From positions 496,001-560,000 of the forward strand of contig SOPS01000004.1 of the NCBI GenBank assembly GCA_005239175.1: a DNA stretch of 64,000 bases, written 5' to 3'. The first letter of the stretch is position 1, and the number at the start of each line of letters is the position of its first letter. Position numbers and translations under genes: made by a program. Positions 41,674 through 50,684 of this stretch are shown in pieces. The notes below the pieces were generated by a model. That model saw only the letters and a list, made by a program, of their open reading frames with translations. It had not been told where the DNA came from and did not search any database. This DNA is from a halophilic archaeon SHRA6. Its GTDB lineage: Archaea > Halobacteriota > Halobacteria > Halobacteriales > Haloferacaceae.

Positions 41674-42729
41674 TCACGCAAGTAGCTCTTCAATGTCAAC
41701 CCGCGATGACAGCAACTCGCGCATGAGTTCAACGGTTCGCGCATCGCGTGTGCGACCGCTATGGACGATCTCCTCGGCCCGATCGACGACTGTCAGCGTG
41801 TCCGTGTTCACCGCAAGCACTGGCATGCCGGCTTCTTCAGCCTTCCCGAGGACCGCGTTTGACGGCCGGTGCCCGCCGGTCAGGATAAGACACTTCACGC
41901 CCGGTGCCTGGATAGCTGCGGTGTGGATATCAGAGCGATCGCCGCCGGTGATGACCGCGGCGTCGCGGGCCCGCCTGAAGAACCGGAGCGCCTCGTCGCC
42001 GCCCATCGCCCCGACGAGGAACCGCTCGACGTAGGCATCCGAGTCGACATTCGTGAGCGTTTCTGCGCCGAGTTCTGCGGCGAGATCGTCAATCGTCACG
42101 CCAGCGAGTTCCTTCTGCTGGGGGATCGCTCCCAACACGGGAATACCGCGGCCCTCCAGATACGGGATCACGTCGGTATCGAGCTCCTCGAAGGCGGTGT
42201 CGGCAACACGGTTGAACAGCACGCCTGCGAGCCGATCGCCGATGTCTTCGGCCGCCGCGAGTACACCGTCAACATCGCCCGGTTGTTCGTACTCTGCGAT
42301 CAAGAGGACCGACAAATCAAGCAGTTCGGCGACCTCGGGATCTGTCAGCCCGACAATCCCACCCGTCGACAGCGAGCCGCCGCCTTCGACCACCATTAGA
42401 TCGGTGTCTTCGGCGAGCGACTCGTACTCCGAGCGGACGCGATCGCGAAGTTCTTCGGCGTTCTCCTGGCCGCGGATCGCCCCGTCGATGAACGTCGGCG
42501 AGTACACCACCGGCTCCATCTGATGCATCTCCGCATCGAGGTCCAGTAGTTCGCGGGCGAGCATTGGATCTTGGTCGAGTGTCTTGCCGACGTTGCTCTG
42601 CAAGCGCGTGCCCTTGGGCTTCATGTAGCCGACTGACTGGCCGCGCGCTTTCGCGATCGTGGCGAGTGCAAGCGCAACTGCGGTCTTTCCGGTGCTTTCG
42701 TTCGTAGCGGTGACGAGGATGGATTTCAT
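41674..42729 (-). CDS. Phosphotransacetylase-like protein: BioD-type P-loop plus DRTGG domain
   Basis: The 351-residue protein resembles the N-terminal half of long bacterial Pta. Residues 1-200 are a dethiobiotin-synthetase-like P-loop domain (ATNESTGKTAVALAL, VVEGGGSLSTGG). Residues 210-320 form the DRTGG domain (VITGGDRSDIHTAAIQ, CLILTGGHRPSNAVL). The catalytic Pta domain is absent, so it is not a phosphotransacetylase itself. Its ATG overlaps the acetate-CoA ligase stop by 4 bp, which implies a regulatory or accessory role in acetyl-CoA/acetate metabolism. Confidence 0.88.
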   Translation of the reverse strand: MKSILVTATNESTGKTAVALALATIAKARGQSVGYMKPKGTRLQSNVGKTLDQDPMLARELLDLDAEMHQMEPVVYSPTFIDGAIRGQENAEELRDRVRSEYESLAEDTDLMVVEGGGSLSTGGIVGLTDPEVAELLDLSVLLIAEYEQPGDVDGVLAAAEDIGDRLAGVLFNRVADTAFEELDTDVIPYLEGRGIPVLGAIPQQKELAGVTIDDLAAELGAETLTNVDSDAYVERFLVGAMGGDEALRFFRRARDAAVITGGDRSDIHTAAIQAPGVKCLILTGGHRPSNAVLGKAEEAGMPVLAVNTDTLTVVDRAEEIVHSGRTRDARTVELMRELLSSRVDIEELLA

Positions 42730-44825
42730 AGTTGGTCTGGGTCAACGGTGAGTCTGATGTCGACGGCTTTCACGCCGGTGCCGTCGGGCGTTGCGACGAG
42801 GGGATTGATGTCGAACTCGAGGATCGCCGGGAAGTCCGTTACCAGCTGCGAGAGCCGCTGGATCGTCTCGACGACCCCGTCAATATCGACTGGATCACGA
42901 CCGCGCGCACCGCGCAACAGCGGTGCAGTCTTGATCTCTTCTGTCATCTCGGTCGCCTCCCGTTCGGTGACGGGTGCGACCCGGAAGGTGGTGTCTTCGA
43001 GCACTTCGACGAAGATTCCACCGAGGCCGAACATCATGAGCGGACCAAACTGCGGATCGCGGTTCATCCCGACAATTGTCTCGACGCCGCTGTCGAGGTC
43101 GATCATCTCTTGAACTTGCACGCCGAGAATATCGGCGTCCGGCTGGTAGTTTCGCGCGCGGGTGATGAGATCCTCGTAAGCGTCTTCGACATCGACGGTC
43201 TCGACGCCGACCTTCACGCCGCCAATATCGGATTTGTGTAAGATGTCCGGGCTGACGATCTTCATGACAACCGGCCCGTCGATCTCGCTCGCGATCGATC
43301 GGGCTGCGTCTGGATCGTCGACGATCTCTCCGTGCGGCGTCGGGATGCCATACGCATCCAAGAGTCCCATCGCCTCGACGCCAAGACGGTTGTCGTCACG
43401 GGACTTGACCGACGTGAGGATCTCACGAGCCGCGTCGCGATCGACGTCGAACTCCTTCGGTTCGTCGTACTCCCGTGTGCGGATGTCGCTGTAGGCAGCC
43501 AATGAGTCGAGTGCGCCGATCGCTCGAGACGGATCGAAGTAGTTCGGAATCCCTGCCTCACCGAGGATGTCCGCTGCGGCGGTCACACGCTCACCGCCCA
43601 TGAAGCAGGCTGCGACCGGTTTTCTGTGTTTTTCCCGGAGTCGAACTGTCGCCTCCGCGAGTTCCTCGTAGTCAAGCACTGCTGTTGGACACGACAACAC
43701 GAGCGCCATTCCGACGTTCTCATCGCCCAGGGCAATATCGAGGGCGTTTGCGAACCGATCGATGTCGGCGTCGCCGACGATGTCGACCGGATTGTAGATG
43801 TTCCCCTCTGCGGGCAATTGCTCTGAAAAGGCGTCAAGCGTCTCCTGGGTGAACGACGCCATCGACAGTCGCGAATCGCCGACTGCGTCAGTCGACATCA
43901 CGCCCGGCCCGCCGGCGTTCGTGATAATTGCGATCTCTTTGTCGTCCGGTAGCGGCTGGTTTGCAAGCATCTGTGCTGCGTCGAACAGCCCCTGGACAGA
44001 TTCTGCGCGAAGCACGCCGGCCTGATCGAGTCCAACCTCGTAGGCCTGCTCGCTGCCGGCAAGCGTTCCGGTATGCGAAGACGCCGCCTGTGCGCCCGCG
44101 TCGGTTCGTCCTGACTTGACGAGGACGATCGGCGTCTCCTTTGTCGCCTTGCGGGCAGCGTCGATGAACGCTCGACCGTCAGAGATGCCTTCAAGATAGC
44201 CGATCACGACGTCTGTGTCCTCGTCGTCACCCCAGTGTTCGACGAAATCGGTTTCGTCAAGGACTGCCTTGTTGCCAAGTGAGACAACGTCGTTGAATCC
44301 GACATCCTCGTCGTTGGCCCAATCGAGGACAGCCGTGATGAACGCACCCGACTGGCTCATAAACGACATGCCCCCTGTGAGCGCATTATCTGGCCCGAAG
44401 GTGGCGTTCATTCCGGTGGTTGTCGACATGATACCGAGGCTGTTGGGACCGACGACGTTGAGATCGTACGTCTCGGCGATCTCCCGGAGTCGTTTTTCGC
44501 GGGACGCACCGTCGCCGCCGGTTTCGCCGAACCCGGCGGTGATGACGACGACATTTTTCACGCCTGCCTTGCCGGCCTCCTCGACCGCCTGCAGGGCGAT
44601 CTTCGGCGGAACAACGACGACCGCCATATCGGCGCTCGCCGCTCCAATGTCTTCGACACACGGGAGGCCCAACACCTCGTCGTAGTTGGGGTTGACCGGA
44701 ATCACGGTCCCGTTGAAATCTGCGATGAGATTCGTGGTGACCGCGCGTCCGATCGACCCCTCACGCTCGGTTGCACCGATAACCGCGATGCGATCCGGTG
44801 CGAACAGCTCGGTTAGGGTACCCAT
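42726..44825 (-). CDS. acd: Acetate-CoA ligase (ADP-forming), fused alpha-beta
   Basis: Converts acetyl-CoA, ADP and phosphate to acetate, CoA and ATP; the archaeal energy-conserving route of acetate formation. The 699-residue chain has the alpha-type CoA-binding domain (IAVIGATEREGSIGR, VNPNYDEVLG), the Succ-CoA-ligase-like central part with the phospho-histidine region SSHTGTLAG, and a C-terminal ATP-grasp beta part (EIDGPVVMKIVSPDILHKSDIGGVKVG). Domain order matches haloarchaeal ACD. Overlaps the downstream Pta-like gene by 4 bp. Confidence 0.95.
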   Translation of the reverse strand: MGTLTELFAPDRIAVIGATEREGSIGRAVTTNLIADFNGTVIPVNPNYDEVLGLPCVEDIGAASADMAVVVVPPKIALQAVEEAGKAGVKNVVVITAGFGETGGDGASREKRLREIAETYDLNVVGPNSLGIMSTTTGMNATFGPDNALTGGMSFMSQSGAFITAVLDWANDEDVGFNDVVSLGNKAVLDETDFVEHWGDDEDTDVVIGYLEGISDGRAFIDAARKATKETPIVLVKSGRTDAGAQAASSHTGTLAGSEQAYEVGLDQAGVLRAESVQGLFDAAQMLANQPLPDDKEIAIITNAGGPGVMSTDAVGDSRLSMASFTQETLDAFSEQLPAEGNIYNPVDIVGDADIDRFANALDIALGDENVGMALVLSCPTAVLDYEELAEATVRLREKHRKPVAACFMGGERVTAAADILGEAGIPNYFDPSRAIGALDSLAAYSDIRTREYDEPKEFDVDRDAAREILTSVKSRDDNRLGVEAMGLLDAYGIPTPHGEIVDDPDAARSIASEIDGPVVMKIVSPDILHKSDIGGVKVGVETVDVEDAYEDLITRARNYQPDADILGVQVQEMIDLDSGVETIVGMNRDPQFGPLMMFGLGGIFVEVLEDTTFRVAPVTEREATEMTEEIKTAPLLRGARGRDPVDIDGVVETIQRLSQLVTDFPAILEFDINPLVATPDGTGVKAVDIRLTVDPDQL

Positions 44826-44931
44826 CAGTCGACGCTACTCACTGTATGTTCTTAAATCGACGTGTGTTTCTCACCATCCGAGGCTCGTAAGGCGCTCACG
44901 TACCCGAATTATCATGTAGTATCGGCAGTCA

Positions 44932-45951
44932 CTACCGGACTGAGATCGACGCGAGGTCACGATCGGAGATAACGACCGCAGCGACATAACAAACGACGCC
45001 GAGCATGACGATCGTCCCGCCGGCGGGGAGCCCAGCCTGATGGGCAACAACAAGCCCGATGATGATCGACGCTTCGCCGATCAACACGGCAAGGTACAGC
45101 GCCTCTCGGAAACTCGTGGCTACCTGTGAGGCCGCGGCAACTGGCACGACGAGCATCGCTGCAACGAGGATGACGCCAAGGATCTGCATCGCTCCGACGA
45201 CAACGAGCGCCGTGAGGACGATGAGAAGCGAGTTATACGCCGAAACGTTCAGCTGTGCGACCCGTGCGGCCTGTTCGTCGAACGTAATGAATAGCAGCTG
45301 TTTGTACTGTGTCGTGACGACGCCGAGCACGATCGCGCTGAGCACGAGCATCATCGTGCCACCGCTCGGGGGCACAACACTCACGTTGCCGAACAACACG
45401 CCCTCGATCGAGATCCCGGTGAGACCGCCGCCGTAGCTAATCACGAGCGTCCCGAGTGCGAAGCTCCCGCTGAGCATGATTGCGATCGGGACGTCGCCGT
45501 AGGAACTCGATCGCGCAGCAAGGTACTCAACGAGAAACGCGCCGAGGATTGCGACGATCAGTGCCGGAACGAGGTAGTTCGTCTCGATTCCGGTCGCACC
45601 GGTGACAAGCAGCCCGATCGCTACGCCGGCGAAGGCGGTGTGGGCGAGCGTCTCGCCGATCATTGCCATCTCGCGGTGAACGATGTACATCCCGATGAGC
45701 GGGCCGACGATTCCGATCAGCCCACCGATCGCAAGCATCCGCCAGCCGAACCGAAACGACAGCAGCGTGAACCCGGTTGCGTCGGCAATTAGCCCCCCGA
45801 GCGAGAGGAATACGCCGACGAGCCCGCCGCTCGAGAGGCCGTATGCCAACAGGGTATCGCTCACGAGAAACGCCGAGAGGATCGCAACGAATCCGAAGAC
45901 GGCGATCGCCGCCGACCGCAGCGCTTGGAGCCGTCGGGTCGAGTTTCGCAT
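44932..45951 (-). CDS. Metal ABC transporter permease (ZnuB-like)
   Basis: The 339-residue ABC-3 family permease has about eight helices. It has the typical GGLIADATGFTLLSFRFG region, LAHTAFAGVAIGLLVTGATG (LAH-A coupling motif) and the loop FDEQAARVAQLNVSAYN. It forms the membrane channel of the Zn2+/Mn2+ importer. ATG 45951 is used; a GTG at 45969 would place the start 8 bp after znuC and is equally possible. Last gene of a three-gene operon. Confidence 0.92.
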   Translation of the reverse strand: MRNSTRRLQALRSAAIAVFGFVAILSAFLVSDTLLAYGLSSGGLVGVFLSLGGLIADATGFTLLSFRFGWRMLAIGGLIGIVGPLIGMYIVHREMAMIGETLAHTAFAGVAIGLLVTGATGIETNYLVPALIVAILGAFLVEYLAARSSSYGDVPIAIMLSGSFALGTLVISYGGGLTGISIEGVLFGNVSVVPPSGGTMMLVLSAIVLGVVTTQYKQLLFITFDEQAARVAQLNVSAYNSLLIVLTALVVVGAMQILGVILVAAMLVVPVAAASQVATSFREALYLAVLIGEASIIIGLVVAHQAGLPAGGTIVMLGVVCYVAAVVISDRDLASISVR

Positions 45952-45977
45952 TGGATGAGCGTCGGACACGGCTGAAT

Positions 45978-46718
45978 TTAATGGTGGTGATGCACGACCC
46001 GACCGGACGCGCCGTAGGCCTCCGCGAGGGCATCGCTTTCGACAAACGATTCGGTGTCGCCGTGGTGGTACAGTTCGCGGTTGATACAGGCGATCCGGCT
46101 CGCGCGATCGGTGACGACGCCAATGTCGTGTTCGATCAGGACGATCGTGATTCCATCGCTGTTCAATCGATCCAATAGGCCGTAAAACGCGTCTCTCGAC
46201 TCGGCGTCGACGCCGACAGTCGGCTCGTCGAGTGCGAGCAGATCCGCCTCGGAGGCTAACGCACGCGCGATGTACGCTCGCTGTCGTTGGCCGCCAGACA
46301 GCGCGTTGATTCTGCGGTCCTGGAGTTCAGCGATGTCGACAGTCTCGATCGCCTCTGCAACGATCGCGTGGTCCTCTTCGGCAAGGCGTCGCGACCCTGC
46401 GTGGGCGAATCGTCCCATTTCGATGACCTCCCGGACGGTGATCGGCATCGTGGAACCCTTGCTCGTCGACTGCTGGGAGACGTAGCCGATTCGGTGGCCC
46501 GCAGAGAACTCATCGATCGGCTCGCCAAACAGCTCGACGGAGCCAGAATCAGGCTCAATCAGTCCAAGCATGATGTGCAAGAGCGTCGTCTTGCCGGAGC
46601 CGTTCGGCCCGATGAGACCAAGAAACTCACCGGATTCGACGGTGAGAGAGACATCACTCACCGCGGGGGTGTCCCCATAGGCAAACGACACGTCCGTCAC
46701 ATCGATAATTGGGCTCAC
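45978..46718 (-). CDS. Metal ABC transporter ATP-binding protein (ZnuC-like)
   Basis: The 246-residue ATPase has Walker A GPNGSGKTT, signature ALSGGQRQR, Walker B LLALDEPTVGVD and H-loop LIEHDIGVV. It ends in GRVVHHHH, a histidine tail that could hold metal. It lies 7 bp after the ZnuA gene and energises the importer with the permease encoded next. Confidence 0.94.
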   Translation of the reverse strand: MSPIIDVTDVSFAYGDTPAVSDVSLTVESGEFLGLIGPNGSGKTTLLHIMLGLIEPDSGSVELFGEPIDEFSAGHRIGYVSQQSTSKGSTMPITVREVIEMGRFAHAGSRRLAEEDHAIVAEAIETVDIAELQDRRINALSGGQRQRAYIARALASEADLLALDEPTVGVDAESRDAFYGLLDRLNSDGITIVLIEHDIGVVTDRASRIACINRELYHHGDTESFVESDALAEAYGASGRVVHHHH

Positions 46719-46725
46719 TCACCGA

Positions 46726-47856
46726 TCACTCGTTGATATCGAGTGTCGCTTCGAGTGCCGGGAAATTAATCGCTTCCATCTGATCGATGTATCCCCAGCC
46801 GTCCTCGTTCCACTTTGGAGTGCTGCCCGCGGCAGTGGTCATTGCAATAGTCTCGGTCGCGTCGCTCTCGGAAACGATCTGTTCGGCGAGCCGATCGGAC
46901 TCAAAGTAGCCGTAGGCGATGTGAGAGATTCCTTCCTCGTTTACGAGTTCGATCGTGTCAATGATATCCGAGCTCGTTGGTTCGTCCTGCGGGGACACAC
47001 CCTGTGGGGAGTGAACCGAGAAGCCGTAGCGATCGGCGAGATAGCCAAACGAGTTGTGTCCGCCAAACACGATCGTGTCTGTCTGTCGATCTGCGAGCAT
47101 TGATTCGAGGCGCTCGTGAAGATCCTGAAGTTCCGATTTGTACGCCTCCGCGTTTTCGAGATACACCGCTTCGTTATCGGGATCGGCTCTGGCCAACCCC
47201 TCGGCGATGTTGTCAACACACTTTTGCGCGCGGATGGGATCGACCCAGACGTGCGGGTCTAATTCGCCGTCGTGTTCGTGGTCGTCTTCTTCGCTGTGGC
47301 TATCGTCCTCTTGATGATCGCCGTCTTCATCGTGGGTGTCCTCCTCATCGTGGGTATCCTCCTCGTTGTCGTGATCGTCTTCTTCCTCATGATTGTCTTC
47401 TTCCTCATCATGGTGATCGTCTTCTTCTTCGTGACCATGCTCCGCACCAAACTCAAGCATATCGACACCCTCCAGAGCATTGATGAGGACGGTCTCGGTA
47501 TCCTCGCCGTCGATCGATTCGGCGGCTTCCTGTGCCCACCGCCACTCGGGGTTGTCGAGATAGATGAACACGTCGGATTCGGCGATCTGAGTCTGGAGAT
47601 CAGCGGTCGGCTCCCATCCGTGGCCCAGCTCTCCCGCAGGAACCGGATCGACAATTTCCATCTCCTCGCCGGCGACCTGCTGGGCCCAATCGGCGAGCGT
47701 GAAAAACGCCGCGAACCCGCCGCGGCCGTCAGGAGCTGTCGCTTCTGTATTCCCTGAAGCGTCGTCGTCCTCGGTGCCGTCGCCAATACACCCCGCAAGG
47801 AGGCCTGCAGTGAGTACACCTGACCCCTGTAGTACTGCGCGTCGCGTGTGGTTCAT
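46726..47856 (-). CDS. Metal ABC transporter substrate-binding lipoprotein (ZnuA-like)
   Basis: Cluster-9 (TroA/ZnuA) binding protein of 376 residues. It has a Tat-like start (NHTRRAVLQ), hydrophobic core and lipobox LLAGC, so it is lipid-anchored outside the cell. The domain begins AAFFTLADWAQQVAGEEMEI. A long His/Asp/Glu-rich insert lies at about residues 137-200 (many DDHHDEEED, EEDDHEHDG units). It precedes LDPHVWVDP, which carries the first conserved ligand His, and VFGGHNSFGYLADRYGFS carries the second. The insert is the usual ZnuA zinc-collecting loop, here made very acidic. Start of the operon. Confidence 0.93.
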   Translation of the reverse strand: MNHTRRAVLQGSGVLTAGLLAGCIGDGTEDDDASGNTEATAPDGRGGFAAFFTLADWAQQVAGEEMEIVDPVPAGELGHGWEPTADLQTQIAESDVFIYLDNPEWRWAQEAAESIDGEDTETVLINALEGVDMLEFGAEHGHEEEDDHHDEEEDNHEEEDDHDNEEDTHDEEDTHDEDGDHQEDDSHSEEDDHEHDGELDPHVWVDPIRAQKCVDNIAEGLARADPDNEAVYLENAEAYKSELQDLHERLESMLADRQTDTIVFGGHNSFGYLADRYGFSVHSPQGVSPQDEPTSSDIIDTIELVNEEGISHIAYGYFESDRLAEQIVSESDATETIAMTTAAGSTPKWNEDGWGYIDQMEAINFPALEATLDINE

Positions 47857-47867
47857 AACGACACGTA

Positions 47868-47915
47868 GTAAATTAATATAGAAAAGTGTTGTTATTCCAA
47901 AGGTGTAAATTAATA
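47868..47915. promoter_or_regulatory. AT-rich znuA promoter with perfect 11-bp direct repeat
   Basis: GTAAATTAATA occurs at 47868-47878 and again at 47905-47915, 37 bp apart, in the 94-bp gap before znuA. Each contains TTAATT, which could serve as TATA box, and the spacing could fit two regulator sites. It is much more AT-rich than its surroundings. Confidence 0.45.
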
Positions 47916-47950
47916 AATTGGGCGAAATTGTATTCTGTAGTTAATAATCG

Positions 47951-48430
47951 CTACTGCTCGGCGATCGGCGCGTCTTCGGCACCGGCGATCGACAAGAGCC
48001 GATCGGGATCGATCGGAAAGACAGCATTTGGCGTTCCCGCAGCAGCGTAGACCGTCTCGTATGAAAGCAGCGTGCGATCGAAGAATACCGGAACATCGCT
48101 GTCGTGACAGATCGGCGGGACCCCGCCGATCGACCAGCCGATGACCGAGCGAATTCGATCTGGATCGGCCATCTCAGCCGTTGCATCTGGCGATCCCATG
48201 CGATCGGCTACGGCATCTAAGTCGACGCGGTTTGCGCCGCTCGTGACCGCGACGGCAAGGTCACCATTGACAGAGACGACAATACTGCTCGCGATCTGTG
48301 CAGTCTCACAGCCGACTGCCGTCGCGGCAGCTGCGGCGGTCTTTGTCCCCTCGGGAAACTCGATAACGTCCAATTCGATACCGTAGCGATCCGCCGCCGC
48401 GTCGCGGAACTCCTCGGCTCGCGGGTGCAT
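47951..48430 (-). CDS. YbaK/EbsC-type aminoacyl-tRNA deacylase
   Basis: The 159-residue protein has the YbaK/ProX fold: GCETAQIASSIVVSVNGDLAVAVTSGANRVD, then SIGGVPPICHD and ETVYAAAGTPNAVFPIDP. Members hydrolyse mischarged Cys- or Ala-tRNA(Pro) or similar. The conserved Lys of YbaK (in AKTLV) is replaced here by the QIASSIV region, so specificity may differ. It is leftward, 94 bp upstream of znuA. Confidence 0.85.
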   Translation of the reverse strand: MHPRAEEFRDAAADRYGIELDVIEFPEGTKTAAAAATAVGCETAQIASSIVVSVNGDLAVAVTSGANRVDLDAVADRMGSPDATAEMADPDRIRSVIGWSIGGVPPICHDSDVPVFFDRTLLSYETVYAAAGTPNAVFPIDPDRLLSIAGAEDAPIAEQ

Positions 48431-48506
48431 ACCGGGGCAACGAAGACCGATCGCTTAGCATCACCGGTGGCGGAAATATATTAGCGCTCAGGCCGGAAGA
48501 GATCAT

Positions 48507-48683
48507 ATGGGTTCGATGAACGAACACGTCGCAAACGGCGTTATTTCAGTTGTCGTGAGCCTCATCATCACTGCAGTGGTCGCAAAACGAGAAGACGGAC
48601 CGTGGAGCCGCACCGATCTCCTGTCTGCGGTTGCAATCGCATCGTTCCTCTCGGGATTTTTCACGAGCTACTACGCTAAGTAG
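48507..48683 (+). CDS. Small two-helix membrane protein (58 residues)
   Basis: The ATG at 48507 opens a 58-codon frame ending TAG. It reads MGSMNEHVANGVISVVVSLI, continues TAVVAKREDGPWSRTD, and then LLSAVAIASFLSGFFTSYYA with a final Lys. It has two hydrophobic helices with a short charged turn. A CATATGG-like box and 74-bp gap precede it. No function is known. Its balanced codon use and lack of overlap with any other plausible gene support it as real. Confidence 0.65.
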   Translation: MGSMNEHVANGVISVVVSLIITAVVAKREDGPWSRTDLLSAVAIASFLSGFFTSYYAK

Positions 48684-48713
48684 CCGTCTCCGCAGTTCCT
48701 CACAGATCGGATA

Positions 48714-49028
48714 TCACTCCCCAGAGCCTGCGCTCCCATCCGCGTCGATTCGTGATTCGTACTTCTCGATCGATCCGGCCAGTGCGGCCTCCGCCTCGAT
48801 GTCGAGTTCTGTACCGAGTGCCAACAACGCAAATAATGCGTCGCCGTACTCGTCGGTGCTGACAGAAATTGCCGACGGATCGGTTCCGTAGCCGCTTGAT
48901 TTGGCCGCATCGGCAGCCATCTCACCTACCTCGGCAGTCAGATCGAGAAGCCGGTAGGCGGGCGGCGCGTCGAGCCCGTGTTCGTCGGTGAACGGAGCAA
49001 CACGTTGCTGGGCGTCGAGAAGAGACAT
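48714..49028 (-). CDS. MazG-like nucleotide pyrophosphohydrolase
   Basis: The 104-residue all-alpha NTP-pyrophosphatase has LLDLTAEVGEMAADAAKSSGYG and TDEYGDALFALLALGTELDI; the ExxE and ExxD pairs coordinate Mg2+. Such proteins clean non-canonical NTPs. The start at 49028 is chosen since the conserved fold begins there and a longer frame has no similarity. It diverges from the DUF5797-type gene. Confidence 0.85.
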   Translation of the reverse strand: MSLLDAQQRVAPFTDEHGLDAPPAYRLLDLTAEVGEMAADAAKSSGYGTDPSAISVSTDEYGDALFALLALGTELDIEAEAALAGSIEKYESRIDADGSAGSGE

Positions 49029-49125
49029 ACCAATCGACTCAATCGGCTCGCAGAAATCGGTACCGATCGATTGCGGAGCCGATCGGATCCGGAAACAAAT
49101 TAACCGCCCCCTCCGATCCACCGGT

Positions 49126-49629
49126 ATGAGTCTCTCCGATGAGGAACGCGATCGGCTGGCAGACATCGTAGAGTTACAGCCGACAAAAAACAAAGAGTTG
49201 CAGGACCGCTGGGGGCTCGAAAGCGGCAGTGACGTACACAGATATCTCGAAGGGCATCTCAAGGAGTTCTACTATCGCGACGACAACAGTCTGATCAGAG
49301 CGACGACGGAGGCGAACGATCTGGTCGATGTTGAACCAGGAATCGTCGACGATGACGAGGATGGTGTGCCAGACTCGATCCGGGTTGAGCCACTTGAGGC
49401 ACAGATTTTCGAGGTCCTTGCTGGGCCAGACGATCGCTCACAGAGCGTCGTCAGCGTCTTGCAGTCGCTTCGATCGACCCACGACATCGACCCCGACGTG
49501 GAGTCGGTTCGCCGCGGTCTGCAGAGCCTCAAACGCAAGGGCGTCGTCGAGGTTATCTATCGGACGGTTCCGACATTCCGGCTGGCTGTCGAGCGTGACT
49601 CGATCGAAGTCGACATCATCGACTCGTGA
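49126..49629 (+). CDS. DUF5797-like haloarchaeal protein (winged-HTH appearance)
   Basis: The 167-residue protein has MSLSDEERDRLADIVELQPTKNKELQDRWGLESGSDVHRYLE, consistent with one wHTH domain, YYRDDNSLIRAT (wing-like), an acidic linker VDDDEDGVPDSI, and a second HTH-like domain (SVVSVLQSLRSTHDIDPDVESVRRGLQSLKRKGVVEVI). I associate this with DUF5797. I infer DNA or RNA binding from the tandem HTH-like units. It converges on the DUF5787-type gene. Confidence 0.75.
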   Translation: MSLSDEERDRLADIVELQPTKNKELQDRWGLESGSDVHRYLEGHLKEFYYRDDNSLIRATTEANDLVDVEPGIVDDDEDGVPDSIRVEPLEAQIFEVLAGPDDRSQSVVSVLQSLRSTHDIDPDVESVRRGLQSLKRKGVVEVIYRTVPTFRLAVERDSIEVDIIDS

Positions 49630-49658
49630 ATCGAAAACGTCCACGCGTTAGCTGAGGT

Positions 49659-50657
49659 CTATGAGCGATCGCGCTGCCGGCGTCGCCGTTCACGAAGGAG
49701 CCTGACGACTGATTTGCCCGGACCGCCCTCAATGGGAAAGTTTCGCGTCCGCCATATCGGTGGCTCAGGCTCAAAGGCCGGACAGGATCCAGAACATTCC
49801 CGTGGCGTCGGAAGTGTCCCCTTCGCTGCACAGGCGGGAAGCAGCGCACGGCCGTCGCGCTCGAGTTCGAAATGCCGGCAATCGGGACGCATTGTCCGAT
49901 GATACGATCGAAACCCACGGCCGTAGGCCCGCTCTGCGAGCACGAGTCGCTTCGTCACCGATCGCTGCCCGCCTTTGATCTCCCTGTCAGCGTCCGAGCG
50001 GATGGCTGATGGGTACCAGTCGACTCGGGTGGAGTCAGCATCGACACCGTCGGCAAACGAACACGAGAGCACGCCAACCTCAACTGGAAACGCCTTCAGG
50101 AGCGCCGGCGAGACTGACCCATCCGTATCAGCGGTCGCGACCCAGACCTCGTCAGCTAACCGTGCGCGGACGTCGTGGGTGAGCTGGTCGGACAGCGCTC
50201 GTGCCGCTGCGGCGTCCAGATCGGGCTTGTTTTCAATCGCGACGATTCGGTTCACCCAGTCAGGATACCGGGCGATCCGTTTGATTTCGATCCGGTTGCC
50301 GCGTTTTCTCGTCTTGAGCAGTCCCCGATCGGCCGCGCGGTGGATCGACTCGCGGACGTATCGCCACGGATAGCCCGGATGATCGATGGCGTCGCGATAC
50401 CACGTCCACTCCGCGGGCGCGTGGACGAGGACGTCGAGCAAATCGCCGTCAATTTCATCCGAGCCAAAGGCCGATCGGGCCGCGAGCCCTACAGGATCGC
50501 ACTCGATAATAACGGTGTCCCAGCGCCGTCGCTTGGTGCCGATCTGGCGGGCGACGATCGCGTGGCCATCGACATTCATCTGGCGCTCCCACGCGAGTTC
50601 GGCCCATCGACAGACCCGGAGTTCGAAGGCGAACTCCGAATCGTTCCATCCGGTCAC
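49659..50657 (-). CDS. DUF5787-like protein with PD-(D/E)XK and Cas4-like cysteine pattern
   Basis: The 332-residue protein has a PD-(D/E)XK motif in YPDWVNRIVAIENKPDLDA (D133, E142, K144), followed by a helix with QLT. An N-terminal Cys (C16 in RVCRWAELAWE) is paired at the C-terminus with C260, C276, C288 and C292 (RPDC, LPAC, RECSGSC). Cas4 and AddB nucleases place one N-terminal and three C-terminal Cys around a [4Fe-4S] cluster, just as here, with one extra. I know it as DUF5787, of unknown function. Nuclease activity is inferred. A basic C-terminus (RERRRRQRDRS) suits DNA binding. Confidence 0.75.
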   Translation of the reverse strand: MTGWNDSEFAFELRVCRWAELAWERQMNVDGHAIVARQIGTKRRRWDTVIIECDPVGLAARSAFGSDEIDGDLLDVLVHAPAEWTWYRDAIDHPGYPWRYVRESIHRAADRGLLKTRKRGNRIEIKRIARYPDWVNRIVAIENKPDLDAAAARALSDQLTHDVRARLADEVWVATADTDGSVSPALLKAFPVEVGVLSCSFADGVDADSTRVDWYPSAIRSDADREIKGGQRSVTKRLVLAERAYGRGFRSYHRTMRPDCRHFELERDGRALLPACAAKGTLPTPRECSGSCPAFEPEPPIWRTRNFPIEGGPGKSVVRLLRERRRRQRDRS

Positions 50658-50684
50658 GGCTGTAGATATGGTCTCAAAGGACCG

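Noticed and set aside
41674-42729. Phosphotransacetylase or dethiobiotin synthetase
   Set aside because: The Pta catalytic domain is absent and the gene is coupled to acetate-CoA ligase, so neither enzyme name is justified.
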